NCBI RefSeq assembly: GCF_001690595.1
Contig: NZ_LZHH01000047.1
Location: forward strand, 1-41,645
Direction of reading: 5' to 3'
DNA from: Gilliamella sp. Choc5-1
Lineage (GTDB): Bacteria; Pseudomonadota; Gammaproteobacteria; Enterobacterales; Orbaceae
DNA: 41,645 nucleotides
Below the pieces are notes generated by a model. That model searched no databases and was not told the origin of the DNA. It saw only the letters and a program-made list of their open reading frames with translations. The stretch's first letter is position 1, and the number at the start of each line of letters is the position of its first letter. This document shows positions 1 to 8,213 of the stretch, one piece after another. Position numbers and translations under genes: made by a program.

Positions 1-199
1 GGGCTTTATCGGGACTGGTAAATTCAAGGGTATAATGCCACGGCTGGTTAAGCCGCTCATCGCCTTTAACCTGTAACACCGACACCGGCGAACTTAGCCC
101 CTCAACGGCTAAGGTATAGCGATTATGGCTCAGTTTTTTTAAATGACCCAATATCCCGTCATCAAGCTGCTCTAAAAGACGCTCTAACGCACTTGCCAT
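1..199 (-). CDS. VgrG-like type VI secretion tip protein, N-terminal part only
   Basis: Only the first 66 codons lie in the window; the gene continues past base 1. The reverse complement starts with ATG at 199, preceded by an AAGGAAAGG ribosome site. The peptide has the pattern YTLAVEGLSSPVSVLQVKGD followed by LNQPWHYTLEFTSPDKA, which resembles the start of the first beta-barrel (gp27-like) domain of VgrG proteins. VgrG trimers cap the Hcp tube of the type VI secretion system and carry effectors into target cells. The base composition (locally GC-richer) differs from the AT-rich DNA that follows, which suits a horizontally exchanged vgrG island. No hcp or effector gene is visible here. The family call rests on this short N-terminus only. 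Confidence 0.7.
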   Translation of the reverse strand, partial: MASALERLLEQLDDGILGHLKKLSHNRYTLAVEGLSSPVSVLQVKGDERLNQPWHYTLEFTSPDKA

Positions 200-694
200 G
201 TTTTTTCCTTTCCTTATTTATTAATTTAATTAGAACAAAAGGGAATACCTTTGGTTTGTTGTTATGATTTAAATGGTTAATATTATTGCTTTTAGTTATT
301 AAATATAGCTATCAAATATAGCTATCGAATGTAGTTATCTAATATAGTTATCTAATATCGCTTAGCTACCAAATATCGTTATTTGATTGATAATCTAAAT
401 AAGTTAAACAGCACCAATCATAGCGCATTTTAGGGCAAAATTTAACTCATTTTTAACTATGTGTTGTTTAATATTAATAATTTTAGTCGCGTTGTTTTGG
501 CGGTGAAATGGTGGTTAGAAAAGCAATAATAATAACGTTACCCTTGTTTATTTATGCATGATTTTTTAGGATTTTTTACATAAACGTAGTACACTCCTGA
601 AAGTTTTTGACAAAAATGGCACTGTCTTTATTTTTTTAGTTAAAATATTTGTTTAGATAAGCTGTGTAATAACCGGCATATCAAGAAATATTTA
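200..694. other. AT-rich intergenic stretch without a recognisable gene
   Basis: Between the vgrG start and the IS481 relic I find no credible coding frame. The stretch contains the vgrG ribosome site and presumably its promoter, the 13-bp tandem repeat at 301-383, and long A/T runs. A TTGACA hexamer lies at 607-612 but no well-spaced -10 element follows it. Confidence 0.5.
301..383. repeat. 13-bp tandem repeat, about 4 copies plus degenerate ones
   Basis: Units read in order: AAATATAGCTATC (301), AAATATAGCTATC (314), GAATGTAGTTATC (327), TAATATAGTTATC (340). A longer degenerate unit follows (353-370), then AAATATCGTTATT (371). The period of 13 and the conserved TATAGYTATC core are seen directly. 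Function is unknown. It could be a slippage-prone microsatellite or an array of protein-binding sites upstream of vgrG. The units abut with no spacers, so it is not CRISPR. Confidence 0.75.
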
Positions 695-939
695 CCAAAC
701 CACCTGCCACAAACGAATAGGAAAGCCGAAATAGTGATGCGTACATTAATAGAAAGTTACATAATCAGCAAATAGTTAGTGACGCAAAAAAATGACAACT
801 AAAGCCTAAGCGGTTTATTAGCTTTTATAATACCGTTAAACCGCATAAAGCGATTTTAGGGAAAACGCCTTATGTTTTTTTAGATATGATGATTCGTTTT
901 TTGTTTGCTGTTGTCGTGGTTTTTTCTTTCAATATATAA
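695..939 (+). pseudogene. Decayed IS481-type transposase, C-terminal relic
   Basis: Two frames carry consecutive pieces of an integrase-core transposase. The first piece (695-775) reads PQTNRKAEIVMRTLIESY, matching the PQTNGKAERV-RTL motif around the catalytic Glu of IS481-family DDE transposases, and ends at a TAG. The second piece (796-939, other frame) reads RFISFYNTVKPHKAILGKTP, the FYNTVKPH...KTP motif near the C-terminus of these enzymes. A frameshift and several stops separate them, so this is non-functional. An N-terminal piece of an IS481-type transposase lies on the other strand at 29533-29838. The tail after residue TPYVFL is not recognisable. Confidence 0.72.
875..939 (+). repeat. 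Copy A of a dispersed repeat (copy B at 7408-7460)
   Basis: TTTTTTTAGATAT (875-887), then GTTGTCGTGGT, then TTTTTCTTTCAATATATAA recur in the same order and strand at 7408-7460, with 1-2 mismatches per block and two length differences between blocks. Copy A overlaps the end of the IS481 relic, so the repeat may be an element end or an independent small repeat. Confidence 0.4.
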
Positions 940-1060
940 CACCACGTTATTATTTGCTCTTATCTAAAAATAATTCTTATCTTACTTGTTTTATGGTGAT
1001 ATTTTGTTTTAATAGATAAAAATATTGCTTTATATAACCTCTACTAATTGGAAATAAATT

Positions 1061-2164
1061 ATGAAAAATGTTGGTTTTGTCGGTTGGCGTGGAATGGTGG
1101 GCTCTGTGCTTATGCAACGTATGGTTGAAGAGCATGATTTTGATTATATCAATCCTGTTTTCTTTTCTACTTCTCAAGCAGGTCAAGCAGCCCCAACTTT
1201 TGGTGGAAAAACAGGTATATTACAAAGCGCAGATAATATTGATGCTTTAAAGGCATTAGATATTATTGTCACTTGCCAAGGTGGTGATTATACCTCAGAG
1301 ATTTACGCAAAATTACGTGCAACAGGTTGGCAGGGTTATTGGATTGATGCAGCTTCAACGTTACGCATGGAAGATGATGCAATTATTGTTCTTGATCCTG
1401 TAAACAAAGCTAATATTCATGCTGCTTTAAATAGAGGTATTAAAACTTTTGTAGGCGGTAACTGTACGGTTAGTTTGATGTTAATGTCATTAGGTGGGTT
1501 ATTTGCTGAAAATCTTATAGATTGGGTTTCTGTTTCGACTTATCAAGCGGCATCTGGTGGTGGTGCTCGCCATATGCGTGAGCTATTAACTCAAATGGGT
1601 ATGCTAAATGCCGAAGTAGCAAAAGAGTTACAAGATCCGCATTCCTCTATTTTGGATATTGAGCGTAAAGTGACACAAAAAATGCGTGATGGTAGTTTAC
1701 CTACTGATAATTTTGGTGTGCCATTAGCAGGAAGTTTAATTCCTTGGATCGATAAAGCGCTAGATAATGGGCAAAGTAAAGAAGAGTGGAAAGGGCAAGC
1801 CGAAACCAATAAAATTTTGGGAACAAGTCAGATTATTCCTGTTGATGGACTTTGTGTTCGTATTGGAGCTTTGCGTTGTCATAGTCAATCGTTTACGATT
1901 AAATTGAAAAAAGATATTAGTGTGCCAGAAATTGAAAAGCTTCTTGCTGTGCACAATGATTGGGTAAAAGTCGTTCCTAATGATCGTGAAATTTCAATGC
2001 GAGAATTAACTCCTGCAGCGGTTACAGGTACGTTAACCACACCTGTTGGGCGTTTACGTAAATTGAATATGGGTAAAGATTATTTGTCTGCTTTTACTGT
2101 AGGTGACCAACTATTATGGGGTGCTGCAGAACCACTGCGTAGAATGTTACGCATTTTAGCTTAA
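1061..2164 (+). CDS. asd: Aspartate-semialdehyde dehydrogenase
   Basis: Cytoplasmic NADPH-dependent enzyme that reduces beta-aspartyl phosphate to aspartate semialdehyde, the branch point to lysine/diaminopimelate, threonine and methionine. The 367-residue product equals the E. coli Asd length. Visible landmarks are the N-terminal nucleotide loop GWRGMVGS (residues 8-15), the catalytic cysteine in VGGNCTVS (C135), and the substrate/acid-base region [12 protein letters not shown] with H274. Both catalytic positions carry the E. coli numbers, so the ATG at 1061 is the right start. The gene stands alone and is convergent with nagC; a shared hairpin terminator follows. No lysine riboswitch was recognised upstream. 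Confidence 0.98.
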   Translation: MKNVGFVGWRGMVGSVLMQRMVEEHDFDYINPVFFSTSQAGQAAPTFGGKTGILQSADNIDALKALDIIVTCQGGDYTSEIYAKLRATGWQGYWIDAASTLRMEDDAIIVLDPVNKANIHAALNRGIKTFVGGNCTVSLMLMSLGGLFAENLIDWVSVSTYQAASGGGARHMRELLTQMGMLNAEVAKELQDPHSSILDIERKVTQKMRDGSLPTDNFGVPLAGSLIPWIDKALDNGQSKEEWKGQAETNKILGTSQIIPVDGLCVRIGALRCHSQSFTIKLKKDISVPEIEKLLAVHNDWVKVVPNDREISMRELTPAAVTGTLTTPVGRLRKLNMGKDYLSAFTVGDQLLWGAAEPLRRMLRILA

Positions 2165-2188
2165 TTTGTCGTAGCTCAAACTTAATTA

Positions 2189-2222
2189 AAAAAGCCCGAA
2201 TTATCGGACTATCGGGCTTTTT
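2189..2222. terminator. Bidirectional rho-independent terminator of asd and nagC
   Basis: AAAAAGCCCGA (2189-2199) pairs with TCGGGCTTTTT (2212-2222) in a perfect 11-bp stem with a 12-base loop. The A run on one side and T run on the other let it stop transcription from both directions, which fits the convergent genes on either side. Confidence 0.9.
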
Positions 2223-2239
2223 ATATATGATAAGGTATA

Positions 2240-3466
2240 CTATAGATTCTCTTCGAGTAATGTCATCAGTAGTGAACCATTAAATAAAGCTTGTTGTACT
2301 AATGCAAATGCACCAATTGCCGACCTATCATCTAGCGGTGAGCAAGTAATGGTAAGATTTTTGCGTAGTTCTTCTAGACTTTGTGCATTTAGCGCACTAT
2401 TTACTGCATTTAGTAAGATTTCGGGTGATTTAGTTATTTCACCTGCTAATACGATGCGTTGAGGATTGAAAATATTAACCATAATAGCAACCGCTCTGCC
2501 AAGATTTTCACCCGCATCTTTGACAAGTTTGATGGCAAGTTCATCGCCTTGATTAGCATATTGACAGATATGATTGATATCGCATTGCTCGGCAGTAAGT
2601 TTTGAAATATAACCTTGTTCAATCATCTGTTTAGCACGGTGTTCAATAGCTTTATTAACGACACGATTTTCTAAGCAACCGAAGTTACCACAATGACAAC
2701 GTTCACCTAATGCATCTACTTGAATATGCCCTACTTCACAAGCGCTTTGATTGTGATTTGTTAATAATTGCTGATTAACAATAACACCAGAACCTACTCC
2801 CCGATGAACACGAATTAATATAGAATCATCGACATTTTGGGTTGATCCAAAATAACTTTCAGCTAATGCTAAGCTTTGAATATCATTCCCAACAAAAATG
2901 GAAACATTAAAGTGTTTTTGTAGTATGTCGGCTAAAGCCCATTCTTTTACTTGAATATGTGGCGTATAACGGATAATACCATTGACTGAATCAATTAAGC
3001 CTGGTAATACAATCGATATTGCTACTAAACATTTTATTTTCTTGCTATTCTCTTGAATAAAATCTTCAATTAATGCAATTAAATAGTCTTGTACCTGTTG
3101 CTCGGTAAAGTTAGTAAGCGGATATCTTTTTGATACTAAACATTTTGCACCTAAATCAAATAGCTCTATTGTGACATGTGAACGACTTAATTGCACCGCA
3201 ATAGCTTGATATTGTCCATATTTTGCTTCAATTGAAACCGCAGGGCGCCCGCCCGTTGATTGCTGAGCATCGACCTCTTTAATTAGTTTATTTTTAATCA
3301 GTTGGCGAGTTATTTTGGTAATACTTGCTGGAGCCAATTGGCTAATTTCAGCCAATTGAATACGAGAAAGTGGTGCTTGCTGAACAATTAAGCGATAAAT
3401 CATTGCATAATTTAGTTGTTTAATTAATTCAGCATTACCCACTAAGTTCAGATAATTAAATGTCAT
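2240..3466 (-). CDS. nagC: N-acetylglucosamine repressor NagC (ROK family)
   Basis: DNA-binding regulator of GlcNAc genes, released from its operators by GlcNAc-6-P. The N-terminus has a winged helix-turn-helix (about residues 22-62, including SQLAPASITKITRQLI). A ROK sugar-binding domain follows, with EVGHIQVD and the zinc-binding CHCGNFGCLE motif (about 244-266). The reading frame can begin at a TTG (3490), but I prefer the ATG at 3466. It gives 408 residues (E. coli 406) and is preceded by TTGAG at good distance, whereas the TTG has no ribosome site. The gene is third in nagB-nagA-nagC, 36 bases after nagA, so it probably represses its own operon. No nagD follows, unlike in E. coli. Confidence 0.95.
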   Translation of the reverse strand: MTFNYLNLVGNAELIKQLNYAMIYRLIVQQAPLSRIQLAEISQLAPASITKITRQLIKNKLIKEVDAQQSTGGRPAVSIEAKYGQYQAIAVQLSRSHVTIELFDLGAKCLVSKRYPLTNFTEQQVQDYLIALIEDFIQENSKKIKCLVAISIVLPGLIDSVNGIIRYTPHIQVKEWALADILQKHFNVSIFVGNDIQSLALAESYFGSTQNVDDSILIRVHRGVGSGVIVNQQLLTNHNQSACEVGHIQVDALGERCHCGNFGCLENRVVNKAIEHRAKQMIEQGYISKLTAEQCDINHICQYANQGDELAIKLVKDAGENLGRAVAIMVNIFNPQRIVLAGEITKSPEILLNAVNSALNAQSLEELRKNLTITCSPLDDRSAIGAFALVQQALFNGSLLMTLLEENL

Positions 3467-3502
3467 ATATTGCTCAATATTCTTAATCAATTATCTGATA
3501 TT

Positions 3503-4645
3503 TTAGCGACTCATCTCTCCGTTAACAACCGTTTTAACGATTGAAAAATCACGATTAAAAATAACAAGATTTGCAATTTTTCCTTCACTAATACTGCCAA
3601 GCTCTTTATCCACACCGATTGCTTTAGCAGGGTAAAGTGTTGCCATTCTTAATGCTTCATCTAAGGCAATACCAACATATTCAACTGCATTTTTTACCGC
3701 TTCAATCATGGTTAATGATGAACCACCCAATGTGCCATTTTCATCAACACAACGACCATCTTTATAATAAATGATTTTACCTGCAAATACGCCTGATTCT
3801 AAATTAGAAGCAGCAAGCAGCATCGCATCAGTAATTAAAATTAAGTGATCTTGTTTGATTTTATGACTATTGCGAATATTTGCCCAACTAACATGTTGAC
3901 CATCGGCAATGATACCAACATAAACTTCTGGTTCATCATAAATTGCACCAACTACACCAGGCTCTCGCCCTGAAATATAAGGCATAGCATTAAATAGATG
4001 CGTTCCTAAACGAATACCATCATTAAAGCCACGACGGCAGTCATCATAATGACCATTTGAATGACCAACCGAAACATGAATGCCTGCATTAACCAATTGC
4101 TTGATGAAATGGCTTTCAACTCTTTCTGGCGCTAAAGTAATGATTTTAATTACATCAGCATTTTCACAAAGGAAATCAATCATTTCTTGTGACGGCTGTC
4201 GAATAATATTTTCGTCATGAATTCCCTTTTTTTCAGGGCTGATATAAGGTCCTTCAAGATGCAACCCAAGTGCTTGATTAGGATGCGTAGCTAAGTATTC
4301 ACGCATCACGTTAACTGCCTTTATCATAAATTCATCAGTTGATGTAATTAACGTAGGCAAATAGCTAGTACAACCAGAAATAAGATTTGTGGCCTGCATG
4401 GCTTGTAATGTTTCAACGCTTAGTGCATCAAGCGTTTCATTAAATTGTACACCACCACATCCATTAACTTGGATATCAATAAATCCAGGGGCCACAATTG
4501 CGCCTTGTAGATTTTCAATTTTGATATCTGTAGGTAATTCGTTTTGTTTACAGACTTTTGTAATTTTATCACCATCAATAATAACAGCGTGGTTATCAAG
4601 GATTTCATAACCTGTATAAAAACGGCAATTTGTTAATGCATACAT
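3503..4645 (-). CDS. nagA: N-acetylglucosamine-6-phosphate deacetylase
   Basis: Hydrolyses GlcNAc-6-P to glucosamine-6-P and acetate in the cytoplasm. It therefore both feeds catabolism and removes the NagC inducer. The 380-residue product (E. coli 382) has the amidohydrolase metal and catalytic residues at the expected places: E131 in [10 protein letters not shown]195 in VSVGHSNG, H216 in GTHLFNAM, H251 in ADGQHVSW and catalytic D273 in LITDAM. It begins 11 bases after nagB stops, with a GGAT-type ribosome site, and is clearly in one transcript with nagB and nagC. Confidence 0.97.
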   Translation of the reverse strand: MYALTNCRFYTGYEILDNHAVIIDGDKITKVCKQNELPTDIKIENLQGAIVAPGFIDIQVNGCGGVQFNETLDALSVETLQAMQATNLISGCTSYLPTLITSTDEFMIKAVNVMREYLATHPNQALGLHLEGPYISPEKKGIHDENIIRQPSQEMIDFLCENADVIKIITLAPERVESHFIKQLVNAGIHVSVGHSNGHYDDCRRGFNDGIRLGTHLFNAMPYISGREPGVVGAIYDEPEVYVGIIADGQHVSWANIRNSHKIKQDHLILITDAMLLAASNLESGVFAGKIIYYKDGRCVDENGTLGGSSLTMIEAVKNAVEYVGIALDEALRMATLYPAKAIGVDKELGSISEGKIANLVIFNRDFSIVKTVVNGEMSR

Positions 4646-4656
4646 TGAATTATCCT

Positions 4657-5463
4657 TTATAAAACGGTCACTTTAAGATTATCAGCTTCCATTTGTTTAA
4701 AATATTTTAGTGTTTTCACTTTAAGATCATCAGTACTTGGTTCATCACAAACAATAATTGATGCAGGATGCATTTGTAGCGCAGTGACAGTCCAAAGATG
4801 ATTAACAGACCCTTCAACACCAGCTTGTAATGCTAAACTTTTATTATGACCACAAACTAATAAAATAACTTCCTGAGCATCCATTAAAGTTGCAACACCA
4901 ATGGTTAACGCATGTTTTGGTACTTGATTCACATCATTATCAAAAAAGCGAGAATTAGCAATGCGTGTATCTTCAGTTAATGTTTTGATGCGTGTACGTG
5001 AACAAAGTGAAGATCCTGGTTCATTAAAAGCGATATGTCCATCTTGACCTACCCCCCCAACAAAGATATTAATTTTACCGTAAGCTTTGATCTTCGCTTC
5101 ATATTGACGGCACTCTTGATCAATATCTGGTGCATTACCATTTAATATATGGATATTGTTCTTATCAATATCAATATGATTGAAAAAATTTTCGTACATA
5201 AATGTGTGGTAACTTTGAGGATGCTCTTCTGGAATACCAACATATTCATCCATATTAAAGGTTACAACATGCTTAAAGCTAACGTTACCTGCTTTATATT
5301 GTTTAATCAATTGTTGATACATAACTAATGGTGAACTACCTGTTGGCAGCCCCAATAAAAATGGACGATCTGCGGTAGGTTTAAACTCATTAATTTTATT
5401 AACAATGCGCTGTGCAACCCAGGCACCGACTTCTTGTGCATTTTCTAAAGGAATAAGTCTCAT
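4657..5463 (-). CDS. nagB: Glucosamine-6-phosphate deaminase
   Basis: Isomerises and deaminates glucosamine-6-P to fructose-6-P and ammonia, linking amino-sugar use to glycolysis. The 268-residue product (E. coli 266) shows the active-site set: D72 in TFNMDEYVG and D141, H143 and E148 in [15 protein letters not shown]. The phosphate-binding GLPTGSSP loop is at 38-45. It is the first gene of nagBAC, divergent from nagE across a 250-bp control region. The ATG at 5463 follows GAGGTAACAGCAC on the coding strand. Confidence 0.97.
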   Translation of the reverse strand: MRLIPLENAQEVGAWVAQRIVNKINEFKPTADRPFLLGLPTGSSPLVMYQQLIKQYKAGNVSFKHVVTFNMDEYVGIPEEHPQSYHTFMYENFFNHIDIDKNNIHILNGNAPDIDQECRQYEAKIKAYGKINIFVGGVGQDGHIAFNEPGSSLCSRTRIKTLTEDTRIANSRFFDNDVNQVPKHALTIGVATLMDAQEVILLVCGHNKSLALQAGVEGSVNHLWTVTALQMHPASIIVCDEPSTDDLKVKTLKYFKQMEADNLKVTVL

Positions 5464-5505
5464 GTGCTGTTACCTCTTGTGATATAATTAAAAAACTTTT
5501 TTCTT

Positions 5506-5531
5506 GAAATAAAATATGTTGTCTTTATTTT
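5506..5531. promoter_or_regulatory. Candidate NagC operator near nagB
   Basis: GAAATAAA (5506-5513) and TTTATTTT (5524-5531) form an imperfect inverted repeat, with one mismatch, around a 10-base centre, about 45 bases upstream of nagB. NagC/Mlc operators are AT-rich inverted repeats with TTATTT/AAATAA arms, and in E. coli NagC operators flank the nagB and nagE promoters. The surrounding DNA is very AT-rich, so chance matches are possible. Confidence 0.35.
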
Positions 5532-5561
5532 ACTATATTAAACTAATTAATCAAAAAAAAT

Positions 5562-5577
5562 GGTGATTTAAATCACA
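5562..5577. promoter_or_regulatory. CRP-cAMP binding site between nagB and nagE
   Basis: GGTGA-TTTAAA-TCACA differs from the CRP consensus TGTGA-N6-TCACA at the first base only (G for T). It lies near the middle of the divergent nagB/nagE region, matching the E. coli layout where CRP sits between NagC operators. Activation of one or both promoters by CRP is inferred. Confidence 0.72.
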
Positions 5578-5713
5578 AAAAAAGAATAATTAATTTGCGA
5601 AGTAAAATAAATAATATAGAGTGAAATAATAATACTTAATTATCATCGCTTAAAGATGTAAAATTTTATTACTTTTTATTATATACCCCTAATAACTATA
5701 TGAGGTTAAACTT

Positions 5714-7207
5714 ATGGGAATTTTAGCTTATATGCAACGTATCGGGCGTTCATTGATGGTGCCTGTAGCAGTTCTACCTGCTGCTGCAATACTACTAGGG
5801 ATTGGGTATTGGATCGATCCTAATGGCTGGGGGCAAAATAGTATTGTTGCCGCCTTTTTAATTAAATCGGGTGGTGCTATTATCGATAATATGCCAATTT
5901 TATTTGCTATTGGTGTTGCTTATGGAATGTCTAAAGATAAAGATGGCGCAGCTGCACTTTCTGGTTTAGTTGGTTTTTTAGTGGTAACCACCTTACTTTC
6001 TCCAAATTCTATTGCATTATTTAATGGTATTGACACAAAAGCAGATGACTGGTTAAAGCAAGTTCCTGCTGCATATGGTAAAATAAACAATCAATTTATT
6101 GGTATTCTTGTTGGTATTATTGCAGCCGAACTTTACAATCGCTTTAGTCGGGTTGAATTACATAAAGCACTATCTTTTTTTAGTGGAAAAAGACTAGTAC
6201 CAATTGTTGTTTCAGTTGTGATGCTATTAGTTTCAGCTGTTTTATATTTTATCTGGCCAACTATTTATGACGCACTAGTTGCTTTTGGTAAATATATTAA
6301 AGAATTAGGATCTGTGGGTGCTGGTATTTATGGATTCTTTAACCGCTTACTTATTCCTGTTGGTTTACACCATGCCTTAAACTCAGTATTCTGGTTCGAC
6401 GTAGCTGGTATCAACGATATTCCTAACTTCCTAGGTGGGCAAAAATCAATTGAAGACGGTTTAGCTACAGTTGGAATTACAGGTCGTTACCAAGCTGGAT
6501 TCTTCCCTGTTATGATGTTTGGTCTGCCTGGTGCAGCACTAGCTATGTATCATACGGCTAAAAAAGGCAATAAAGATAAAACTGCATCAATCATGTTAGC
6601 TGCTTCTTTTGCTGCATTTTTTACTGGTGTAACCGAACCGCTTGAATTTGCTTTTATGTTTGTTGCACCTGTACTTTATGTTTTACATGCGATTTTAGCG
6701 GGTATTTCACTTTATATTGCAGCAGCAATGCAATGGATAGCAGGATTTGGCTTTAGCGCTGGCTTAGTCGATATGTTACTTTCAAGCCGTAATCCGCTTG
6801 CTGTCCATTGGTATATGTTGATCCTTCAAGGTCTAGTATTCTTTGTGGTCTACTATGTAGCATTCCGTTTTGTAATTGTAAAATTCAACCTTAAAACCCC
6901 AGGCCGTGAAGATGAAGATACGACTGTTTCGTCAACTGAAAGTACCCAGAAAAAACAAGTCATTGGAGATACATCTAAACTTGCTGAACAATATCTAGCG
7001 GTTGTTGGTGGGAAAGGAAACCTTACTAACATTGACTCTTGTATTACACGTTTGCGTTTAGGTGTAAACGATTCAGAATTGGTTGATGAACAAGCAGCTA
7101 AAGCACTTGGCGCGATGGCTGTGATCAAACTCGGTAAAACAGGTGTACAAATTATTGTAGGCACTCAGGCCGAAAAAATTGCCGATGAGATTAAAAAACT
7201 TGTTTAG
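5714..7207 (+). CDS. nagE: GlcNAc-specific PTS transporter, EIICB, no EIIA domain
   Basis: Inner-membrane permease that imports GlcNAc and phosphorylates it to GlcNAc-6-P. Residues 1 to about 395 are the hydrophobic EIIC domain (start MGILAYMQRIGRSLMVPVAV; GVTEPLEFAFMF near 310). After a polar linker comes EIIB, with the phosphorylated cysteine in NIDSCITRLRLG (about C443). The protein ends right after EIIB at residue 497. E. coli NagE is 648 residues because an EIIA(Glc)-like domain follows; here it is absent and no EIIA gene adjoins. Phosphate must therefore come from a separate EIIA such as Crr (inference). The gene has its own promoter region with CRP and probably NagC control, and a hairpin follows it. 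Confidence 0.95.
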   Translation: MGILAYMQRIGRSLMVPVAVLPAAAILLGIGYWIDPNGWGQNSIVAAFLIKSGGAIIDNMPILFAIGVAYGMSKDKDGAAALSGLVGFLVVTTLLSPNSIALFNGIDTKADDWLKQVPAAYGKINNQFIGILVGIIAAELYNRFSRVELHKALSFFSGKRLVPIVVSVVMLLVSAVLYFIWPTIYDALVAFGKYIKELGSVGAGIYGFFNRLLIPVGLHHALNSVFWFDVAGINDIPNFLGGQKSIEDGLATVGITGRYQAGFFPVMMFGLPGAALAMYHTAKKGNKDKTASIMLAASFAAFFTGVTEPLEFAFMFVAPVLYVLHAILAGISLYIAAAMQWIAGFGFSAGLVDMLLSSRNPLAVHWYMLILQGLVFFVVYYVAFRFVIVKFNLKTPGREDEDTTVSSTESTQKKQVIGDTSKLAEQYLAVVGGKGNLTNIDSCITRLRLGVNDSELVDEQAAKALGAMAVIKLGKTGVQIIVGTQAEKIADEIKKLV

Positions 7208-7253
7208 TCAATTAGTATAAAATAAGAACCAAATTAAATAAAACTAATATAAC

Positions 7254-7292
7254 AATCCACTCTATTTAAATAAGCAAAAAATAGAGTGGATT
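7254..7292 (+). terminator. Hairpin after nagE
   Basis: AATCCACTCTATTT (7254-7267) pairs with AAATAGAGTGGATT (7279-7292) in a perfect 14-bp stem with an 11-base loop, followed by the T-rich ATTTATTT. The length and position 47 bases after nagE support a transcription terminator; it could also serve leftward transcription. Confidence 0.8.
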
Positions 7293-7407
7293 ATTTATTT
7301 GATTTAACTTTACAGACTCTTTGCTTTATTTATAAACGCTACAGTATATTTTTCATTAAAAACAATCAAATAAAAACCCCAATAAAATCAATCTCTTTCC
7401 TAACCGA

Positions 7408-7460
7408 TTTTTTTAGATATAAGCTTGTTGTTGTGGTATAAGGTTTTGCTTTCAATATAA
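7408..7460 (+). repeat. Copy B of a dispersed repeat (copy A at 875-939)
   Basis: TTTTTTTAGATAT, GTTGTTGTGGT and TTTTGCTTTCAATATAAAA occur in the same order as at 875-939. The copy ends two bases before the tusC stop codon. No transposase remains are visible here. The rest of the 7293-7462 gap shows no coding frame and nothing resembling tusB. Confidence 0.4.
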
Positions 7461-7462
7461 AA

Positions 7463-7816
7463 TTAGAATCGCAAAATCACATCTTTAGTTGTTAATAGTT
7501 GATTTAATAACTGGGTATTAATGACTTTACTCGGGATGTTTCTACTTATTTGAATTAAGCTTCTTGATTTCAGTGAGGATTCACAGACATATACATCATC
7601 AATATCATAAAGTTCAAGCATGTTTAATGTCGCAATATAATCTCGCATTAAAATGCGATCAGGTTGTTGATTTGGTAATAAATGAAAGACACCATCATCG
7701 ACAAAAAAAACAGAAACATGATTAATAGCTGATGTGGCTAATGCGATATCAAGTGCTTCTCGACCTTTGGCATTTCCATGAGGTGGTGAGTTGATAATAA
7801 TTGCTAGTTTTTTCAT
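7463..7816 (-). CDS. tusC: Sulfurtransferase complex subunit TusC (DsrF-like)
   Basis: TusC belongs to the TusBCD heterohexamer that relays persulfide sulfur from TusA to TusE for 2-thiolation of U34 in tRNA by MnmA. The 117-residue product (E. coli 119) keeps the family marks PPHGNAKGREALD (11-23), FFVDDGVFHLLPNQ, the RDYIATLNMLELYDID segment and the C-terminal DVILRF. It starts 12 bases after tusD ends. In E. coli tusB follows tusC; here only about 250 bases of non-coding DNA separate it from the nagE end, with no tusB. Confidence 0.93.
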   Translation of the reverse strand: MKKLAIIINSPPHGNAKGREALDIALATSAINHVSVFFVDDGVFHLLPNQQPDRILMRDYIATLNMLELYDIDDVYVCESSLKSRSLIQISRNIPSKVINTQLLNQLLTTKDVILRF

Positions 7817-7828
7817 TTCAGTCTTAAT

Positions 7829-8197
7829 TTAAAATTGAATGGTTCGATCGGTTGTCGCTATTGATTCGCTAAGTTCACCAAGACCAGTTAATTGAAAATG
7901 ATCTGCAAGATTGTTTTCGATAATACCGCGTCGCTGTGCAGCTGCAACACAAATAGTTAACGTTAAGGTGTGTGTTTTTGCTAGTTCTTGCCAAGCTGAA
8001 ACTAAATCAAACTCATCGCTAGCAGGATCTGTATAGCTATTGCCATTATAAACACCATCGGCATAAAAAAAGATGTTTTTAATCTGATGAGGAGTATTAG
8101 ACAGTAAAGCTTGAGCAAACTGGTATGCGCAATAAGCAGATTGGGTCCCATAAGCAGGACCCATAATAATAAGCGTGTAACTTAATGAATCAATCAA
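7829..8197 (-). CDS. tusD: Sulfurtransferase complex subunit TusD (DsrE-like)
   Basis: Catalytic subunit of TusBCD; its conserved cysteine carries the persulfide. The sequence matches E. coli TusD from GPAYGTQSAYCAYQFAQALL through FFYADGVYNGN, PASDEFDLVSAWQEL and ICVAAAQRRGI (active-site Cys) to the end DRTIQF. The frame is open far upstream into fkpA, but that part has no family similarity. I place the start at the TTG at 8197, which gives 122 residues (E. coli 128) and begins 16 bases after the fkpA stop. The ribosome site is weak, so translation may be coupled to fkpA and the exact start is uncertain. Confidence 0.88.
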   Translation of the reverse strand: MIDSLSYTLIIMGPAYGTQSAYCAYQFAQALLSNTPHQIKNIFFYADGVYNGNSYTDPASDEFDLVSAWQELAKTHTLTLTICVAAAQRRGIIENNLADHFQLTGLGELSESIATTDRTIQF

Positions 8198-8213
8198 GTG
8201 AGTCAGCTGCTTG

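Noticed and set aside
301-383. CRISPR-like array
   Set aside because: Units are 13 bp, abutting and without spacers; no cas genes are nearby.
940-1060. Lysine riboswitch before asd
   Set aside because: Only about 120 AT-rich bases with no conserved helices or motifs of that class.
1760-1954. Antisense frames within asd and many other housekeeping genes
   Set aside because: They are shadows of conserved genes with no ribosome site or recognisable product.
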